Shown here in pieces: positions 4,546-8,633 of a stretch of DNA of 8,633 nucleotides. The notes beneath the pieces are model-generated. The model saw only the letters and a list, made by a program, of their open reading frames with translations. It was not told the origin of the DNA and ran no database searches. A program made the position numbers and the translations under genes. Origin of the DNA: Candidatus Moraniibacteriota bacterium (GTDB lineage: Bacteria; Patescibacteriota; Minisyncoccia; Moranbacterales; UBA9337); NCBI GenBank assembly GCA_003510795.1, contig DOKP01000002.1:10627-19259 (forward strand), written 5' to 3'. Within the stretch, counting starts at the first letter, position 1; each line of letters begins with the position of its first letter.

Positions 4546-5622
4546 ATGGTTAATGACAATAAGATCTCGGAAGTTTTAACGGAAAAAAAAGCAGAACAAC
4601 AAGTGGAGTTTAAAGAGGAATCCAAAAATAAATGTTGCGAAGATCAGGAGGAGTACAAATGCAAATGTACATCAGGGCACAAAAAAATTATTTTGATTAT
4701 TGTAGTTGTAGTGGTGGTCATTATTGCGCTGGTGGGATATAAATTCAAGACTGTGAATCCGATGGCTCTTTTTCAACATAAGAAAGTTTTAAAGGTGGAA
4801 GAAGCAAAATCTGCCGCCCTTGATTTTATTAACAAGAATTTGGTGCAAGCAGGAACAAAGGTGGACATCGCTGGTGTTGTAGCAGAGGGCAGTCTGTATA
4901 AATTAGACTTAGATGTGGCTGGACAAAAAATTACTGCCTATATGACTAATGATGGTAGCCTTTTCTTTCCAACCGGTAAAGACATGAACGCGACGACGCC
5001 CAAAGCTGAAGCACCGGCAGTTGAGCCAGATAAGGAAATTGCTAAGAGTGTAAAACCAGTAGTTGATTTATATGTAATGGCTTTTTGTCCTTTTGGCAAT
5101 AAAGCGGAAGATACATTAAGTCCGGTTTATGACCTGCTTAAGAATAAAGTTACTTTCAATTTTCACTATATAGTTTCAACTAACGGCGATGAAATCCAAT
5201 CGCTTCACGGAGCAAAAGAGGTAACAGAGAATGAGAAGGAAGCTTGCGTTTTAAAAAATTACGGCAAGGATAAATGGATGGATATTGTTACTTATGTAAA
5301 CACCAACTGCGGAAATGATGGAGTTTGTTTTGAGACGGGAGCAAAGAGTTTAGGCATTGATGGAGCTAAGGTAAACTCCTGCGTTAGTTCAAATGGGGTT
5401 GCACTTATGAAAGAGAATGAAAAGTCTTCTACGGAGGCTGGCGCCAGCGGTTCGCCTACTATGATTATTAATGGAGTTTCCACCAGTAAAGTTTATCAAT
5501 ATGGAAATTCAGAAGCATACAAACAAATTATCTGTAGCGCGTTTGAAACCGCACCCGCTGAATGTGAAAAGGTTTTAGCTACTACAACTACAACCACTGA
5601 GGGAGGCAGTTGCGGAAATTAA
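4546..5622 (+). CDS. Membrane-anchored DsbA-like thioredoxin-fold protein
   Basis: The 358-residue protein has a cytoplasmic N-terminus (1-45), a single strong membrane helix (about 47-66), then an exported part. Residues about 80-145 form a small alpha/beta domain (helix E-E-A-K-S-A-A-L-D-F-I-N, then Y-K-L-D-L-D-V-A-G and D-G-S-L-F-F-P) that resembles a PepSY-like module. Residues about 172-342 are a DsbA-type thioredoxin fold. The active-site region is F-C181-P-F-G184, and the cis-proline motif is G-S-P304-T. The usual second active-site Cys is Gly. Further Cys are at 234, 255, 261, 279, 330, 340 and 356. The cytoplasmic tail holds C30-C31 and C39-K-C41. It probably makes or rearranges disulfides in exported proteins, and the Cys-rich products of the next operon are obvious candidate substrates. 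No DsbB or VKOR partner is in view. Confidence 0.85.
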   Translation: MVNDNKISEVLTEKKAEQQVEFKEESKNKCCEDQEEYKCKCTSGHKKIILIIVVVVVVIIALVGYKFKTVNPMALFQHKKVLKVEEAKSAALDFINKNLVQAGTKVDIAGVVAEGSLYKLDLDVAGQKITAYMTNDGSLFFPTGKDMNATTPKAEAPAVEPDKEIAKSVKPVVDLYVMAFCPFGNKAEDTLSPVYDLLKNKVTFNFHYIVSTNGDEIQSLHGAKEVTENEKEACVLKNYGKDKWMDIVTYVNTNCGNDGVCFETGAKSLGIDGAKVNSCVSSNGVALMKENEKSSTEAGASGSPTMIINGVSTSKVYQYGNSEAYKQIICSAFETAPAECEKVLATTTTTTEGGSCGN

Positions 5623-5643
5623 GCTTACTTATTTAAAATATGT

Positions 5644-5670
5644 AAAAACGCCCACCTCAGATGAGTTTTT
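5644..5670 (+). terminator. Possible weak terminator after the DsbA-like gene
   Basis: AAAAAC (5644-5649) and GTTTTT (5665-5670) can pair, and inside them CTC (5656-5658) can alternatively pair with GAG (5663-5665) directly before a T-run. Separately, GCCCAC (5650-5655) can pair with GTGGGT (5692-5697). The structure is ambiguous and weak. Confidence 0.3.
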
Positions 5671-5711
5671 GGTAATTTTAGTTGGACACTAGTGGGTTAC
5701 GACATTTTCTA

Positions 5712-5739
5712 TTGCGTAGTTATTTTTATATGTTATAAT
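5712..5739 (+). promoter_or_regulatory. Promoter of the exported-protein operon
   Basis: A perfect extended -10 TGTTATAAT (5731-5739) has TTGCGT (5712-5717) 16 bases before TATAAT. Transcription would start near 5746 and give a leader of about 30 nearly pure A/T bases before the ATG at 5775. It probably drives the three following genes. Confidence 0.6.
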
Positions 5740-5774
5740 AAAATAAATTAAAAAACTTTAAAAAAATAAAAAAA

Positions 5775-6200
5775 ATGGAAAAAAAATATTTCATTGTAAG
5801 CGCTCTAATATTGGTAGTAACAATAGGAGTGGGTATTTATGTGTTTCAGTCTAAGTTTGGAAAAGGAATTAATATTGCCAAAGATGGGATTGAGATAACT
5901 AAGGAAATAAAAGATAGTGAATTTATCATTCCGAAAGATGAAAGATGTGATACTTTGAATGATTCTGCTAAAGCTATAAATACAGCCTTAGAAAAAGGAG
6001 ATATTTCTTTATGCAAATGTATAAAAAAGGATGATCAGAAAGCTATAGATTCTTGTAATGTTTTGCTTGAAGAAACGACTATTTATCAAAGAGCGGCCAA
6101 AGAGAAGAATGTTAATATATGCAAAGAAATAAAAAGTGAAGAAGGTGTTAAAAATTGCGAAGAAAACGTCTCGGCTAAGATTGAATACAGCAAAAAATAA
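5775..6200 (+). CDS. Membrane-anchored small protein with a Cys-containing repeat
   Basis: This 141-residue protein has an N-terminal membrane helix (about 5-24) after M-E-K-K, and the rest is predicted outside. It has six Cys (58, 80, 82, 94, 116, 128). Two copies of a helical repeat are visible. The first is A-L-E-K-G-D-I-S-L-C80-K-C-I-K-K...A-I-D-S-C94-N. The second is A-A-K-E-K-N-V-N-I-C116-K-E-I-K...V-K-N-C128-E. The common pattern is A-x-E-K-x-x-x-x-[LI]-C-K-x-I-K-x(7-9)-C, which suggests one disulfide per repeat. I recognise similar helical Cys repeats in Patescibacteria surface proteins, but no named family or function. It has no lipobox. It is the first gene of an operon with the two next genes (34 and 21 bases apart). 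The leader is A-rich without a Shine-Dalgarno sequence. Confidence 0.75.
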   Translation: MEKKYFIVSALILVVTIGVGIYVFQSKFGKGINIAKDGIEITKEIKDSEFIIPKDERCDTLNDSAKAINTALEKGDISLCKCIKKDDQKAIDSCNVLLEETTIYQRAAKEKNVNICKEIKSEEGVKNCEENVSAKIEYSKK

Positions 6201-6234
6201 ATATTAAAAACAAATAATTTTTTAAAATAAAAAA

Positions 6235-7461
6235 ATGAATAAAAAGTATTTAATTTTGGTAGGCATAGCGTTTGTAATTATTGCTGGCTTTGTCGTGTTT
6301 AATTCTAAAAAAGAAGGTAAGTTTTTGTTGCCTAGTGATTTGGGTGAAACTAAAAAAGACACAATAAGCGAGAGCAAAGCTACTCTAATTTCTCAAGAAA
6401 ACAATGTTTTTAAAATCAATTTAAAATTTAAAAAAGATGATAGTGTCGGCAAGTACGCGATGAGATATTACATTTTTCTATACAAAGCTGATGATGCTGG
6501 CAATGACATCGGTTTTGCTCCGATAAATAAATCTATTTATGATGATAAAATACTTTTTAGAAATGGAGATAGCGGTGTTGAAAAGAATATAATTTATACA
6601 GCTCCTAGGTATCTTCAAGGAAAATACAACTTGATCGTTAATTATACAGATGAATTTGGAGATTTTATTTCTAGTCGTAATAGAGCTATGAAACTGGGGA
6701 CATTTGAACTAAATAGCGCTAATCGTGATTTTGTGGAGATTTTCCCTGAGAGGTGCTATTTGAGCGTCGAGGGGGAAGCTACAGACAAGAAATATGACAT
6801 CGCTCAAGGAGTTGATGTCAAGAGTAACGAAAAACTGGTCGCCAATTGTTCGATTAGAAATAATTTTAATAAAGATATGCGCGTAGTGCCTAATTTTCGC
6901 AATTTTAAAAGAGGTGATCTTTATGGCGACACTGTTATCTCTCAAGAAGATTTGAAGCTAGAGCCTATCAATTTCGCTCCTGGTGAAACCAAAGAATTGA
7001 AACTATCTATTCCAAAGGCTCTGCAGATTCAAGCTTATGACGCCGAATTAACTTTTCTTCAGGAAGATGGCACGCTAGTTTCCAATAGGACTTCTTTTCA
7101 CTATGTTTTAGCGGGAGAGAGTGCTGGAGTTATGGATGTTTCTCTGGACAAGAATGAATATGCATCTGGAGACATAGCTAATGTAAATTTAGTGTATTTT
7201 GGCTCATCGGATGTATTTCCAGATTCTAGGCTTGGTGGAACTCTTAAGAAAAAAGCTTTTTTGGAGATAGATATAAAGAGTGATACGGGAAAGAGTTGTC
7301 TCTACGGATCAAAATCAGTGGAAATTGATTTTGCTAAGGGAGAGTCTGGCAACTTTCTATTAAAAGTAGTGGATAATTGCAACAATCCTTTTGTTAATGT
7401 GATTATTAAATCAGAAGACGGGCATATCTTGGAAAATAAGGAATTTTTACATATAAAATAA
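6235..7461 (+). CDS. Membrane-anchored beta-rich exported protein
   Basis: The 408-residue protein has an N-terminal M-N-K-K-Y and a membrane helix (about 5-22), followed by a large exported region. That region is mostly alternating hydrophobic and polar residues, as in Ig-like beta-sandwich domains. Likely domains are about 45-160 (containing Y-N-L-I-V-N-Y-T-D), about 165-295 (containing F-A-P-G-E-T-K-E-L-K-L), and about 298-408 (starting M-D-V-S-L-D-K-N-E-Y-A-S-G-D-I-A-N-V). The four Cys (174, 205, 355, 382) would give one disulfide in each of the last two domains. I do not recognise a named family, and no catalytic motif is visible. The N-terminal anchor resembles that of the preceding 141-residue protein, and the two sit in one operon, so they may act together on the cell surface. 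Confidence 0.8.
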   Translation: MNKKYLILVGIAFVIIAGFVVFNSKKEGKFLLPSDLGETKKDTISESKATLISQENNVFKINLKFKKDDSVGKYAMRYYIFLYKADDAGNDIGFAPINKSIYDDKILFRNGDSGVEKNIIYTAPRYLQGKYNLIVNYTDEFGDFISSRNRAMKLGTFELNSANRDFVEIFPERCYLSVEGEATDKKYDIAQGVDVKSNEKLVANCSIRNNFNKDMRVVPNFRNFKRGDLYGDTVISQEDLKLEPINFAPGETKELKLSIPKALQIQAYDAELTFLQEDGTLVSNRTSFHYVLAGESAGVMDVSLDKNEYASGDIANVNLVYFGSSDVFPDSRLGGTLKKKAFLEIDIKSDTGKSCLYGSKSVEIDFAKGESGNFLLKVVDNCNNPFVNVIIKSEDGHILENKEFLHIK

Positions 7462-7482
7462 TTTTTTAATTGCAACAAAAAT

Positions 7483-8631
7483 ATGGGTAGGTTTAAATTC
7501 GTCTCTATGGGAGAAGTAAAAAATAATCTGTTTGCACAGCAAGTTGTTTTTTCTCTATTTTTAGTTTTGGGTATTTTTCTGGGCTATGGAGTTGATGTTG
7601 CTCAAGCAGGTTGTAGCGGGCAATGTTACGATGCGCCGACTGGAAATTGGTATGATTATTATGATTGTAGTCCCAGTGGGTGTTGCTGCTGTGGGCTAAA
7701 GTGCGGAAATAAAAAATGTACACCACCGCCTCCCTCATGCACTGTGGTAAATTGCGGATCGGCTGGTAGCATGTGCGCTGGTTCCAGCTGTACTCCCGTG
7801 GCCTCTAATTGTTCTACAGGTTCTACTGTATATGGCACGGCTTGTTGTAGTGGTACATGTAGTGGTTATACCACGGGTTACAATAATTGGGATGCTTGTC
7901 ATTATGATGCGACATTTGGTTATATCCAATGGGGAACAAGCCCTATTAGTAGTGGTAGTTACTGTGGCTCTTGTGAAACTGATGCATCTCCTGTTAGGGG
8001 GTGCGGAGCTTGCAATCCTGCTGTTCCGGCTTCCAGTGTTACTCCCGTGAGTCCATGTCTGGGTGGAAGTGTTAGTGGGATGACCCATAATGCCACTAAT
8101 TGGACTTGGAATTGTCTAAGTGGTGGAGCCGGAAGCAACGCCATGGGTTGTTCATCGGTTTATATTCCCAATCCTAGCGTTGATTTATACACTATTCCAG
8201 CTGGGATAACTAAAGTAAATTTAAATAATGGTACACAATTACTCACAAATAAGCCAGTCGATTTAGGTTGGAATATTACTAACGCAGCGCAAGCTTGTCC
8301 GACTGGATGTAATTGTAATGCTATTGGTTCATGGGGTGGAGCAAAGGCTTATCCTGATCCAGGAACACCAAATGATATTAGTGTAGGCGTTGGAGGCGGA
8401 GCTTATACTCTTACTTGTAACAATAATGAAAACGGTATGGGTTCTGACTTAGTGAATATATCTGCAGAATGTGATATTGTTAGCTGGAGTGACGGATGTA
8501 ACGTTAATTGTGGTAATGGACAAAATCCAACCCATACGATGCAAACAAATTGTATTCCAACTAACACAATGCCAGTGTGTACTATGCCAGCTTGTCCAAT
8601 CTCTAGCGAGTGGAAAGAAGTGCGACCATAA
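7483..8631 (+). CDS. Secreted Cys-rich protein with a thrombospondin-1-like segment
   Basis: The 382-residue product carries an N-terminal export signal (hydrophobic core about 21-36) with a likely signal-peptidase I site after A-Q-A42. The Cys right after does not sit in a lipobox. About 35 Cys follow, including a run of four (67-70). A module at about 175-215 has the ending W207-T-W-N-C211...GG...A-M-G-C, a pattern repeated in many exported Patescibacteria proteins. A Gly/Asn-rich beta segment comes next. Near the end, W335-S-D-G-C-N-V-N-C-G-N-G followed by spaced Cys matches the thrombospondin type 1 pattern W-S-x-C-x-x-x-C-G-x-G. The stop falls two bases before the window edge and cuts just after that segment, so a longer protein broken by a frameshift or an edge error is possible. 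ATG at 7507 is an alternative start. It probably acts in adhesion or as a surface layer component; this is inference. Confidence 0.75.
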   Translation: MGRFKFVSMGEVKNNLFAQQVVFSLFLVLGIFLGYGVDVAQAGCSGQCYDAPTGNWYDYYDCSPSGCCCCGLKCGNKKCTPPPPSCTVVNCGSAGSMCAGSSCTPVASNCSTGSTVYGTACCSGTCSGYTTGYNNWDACHYDATFGYIQWGTSPISSGSYCGSCETDASPVRGCGACNPAVPASSVTPVSPCLGGSVSGMTHNATNWTWNCLSGGAGSNAMGCSSVYIPNPSVDLYTIPAGITKVNLNNGTQLLTNKPVDLGWNITNAAQACPTGCNCNAIGSWGGAKAYPDPGTPNDISVGVGGGAYTLTCNNNENGMGSDLVNISAECDIVSWSDGCNVNCGNGQNPTHTMQTNCIPTNTMPVCTMPACPISSEWKEVRP

Positions 8632-8633
8632 TA

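Noticed and set aside
7483..7620. Lipoprotein signal in the Cys-rich secreted protein
   Set aside because: The sequence before the first Cys is V-A-Q-A-G-C, with Gln at position -3, which does not fit a lipobox. A signal-peptidase I site after A-Q-A fits better.
7735..8144. Open frames in other phases and on the minus strand within the Cys-rich secreted protein
   Set aside because: They are low-complexity Thr/Ser/Val-rich translations produced by the biased codons of the real frame.
96..8631. Alternative genetic code with UGA as Gly or Trp
   Set aside because: The recognised genes have no in-frame TGA, use TGG for Trp, and end at normal TAA or TAG stops.

Overview
The window is AT-rich, densely packed chromosomal DNA. 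It most resembles a Patescibacteria (Candidate Phyla Radiation, Parcubacteria-like) genome, though this is inference from style rather than from a marker gene. The signs are A-rich leaders without a Shine-Dalgarno sequence before most genes, a tRNA without an encoded CCA end, tiny membrane proteins, a membrane-anchored DsbA-like protein with a CPFG centre, and Cys-rich exported proteins with W-T-W-N-C modules. All genes read in the standard bacterial code, with no in-frame TGA.

Region 1 (1-2080) looks accessory. After a terminator at the left edge comes a HEPN-like protein with an R-x4-H motif. It is followed by an XRE-type repressor and an ImmA/IrrE-type metalloprotease in one operon, whose promoter carries a near-perfect 34-bp palindrome plus a third half-site. 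The repressor/protease pair is the classic protease-relieved repression arrangement. The HEPN gene upstream could be part of the same module, but that is not shown.

Region 2 (2104-3356) holds three membrane genes: an ICMT-like methyltransferase family protein, a 56-residue two-helix membrane protein, and MscL, which has its own promoter, a real Shine-Dalgarno sequence and a bidirectional terminator.

Region 3 (3357-3727) has no protein gene but is the most unusual part. On the minus strand an intact tRNA-Thr(CGU) lies between the 5' half and the 3' half of a second tRNA-Thr(CGU). The second gene is split exactly at the anticodon, and both intervening flanks are 18 nt long. The 5' half has a perfect 16-bp palindrome in its D-loop, and the 3' half runs into another hairpin element in place of its acceptor strand. 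A good promoter reads through all of it to the shared terminator.

Region 4 (3728-8633) holds cell-envelope genes: a slipin (SPFH protein), a membrane-anchored DsbA-like thiol protein, and an operon of three exported proteins. These are a small anchored protein with a Cys repeat, an anchored beta-rich protein with four Cys, and a 382-residue secreted protein with about 35 Cys and a thrombospondin-1-like end. The likely common theme is disulfide-stabilised surface proteins together with the oxidoreductase that could fold them.
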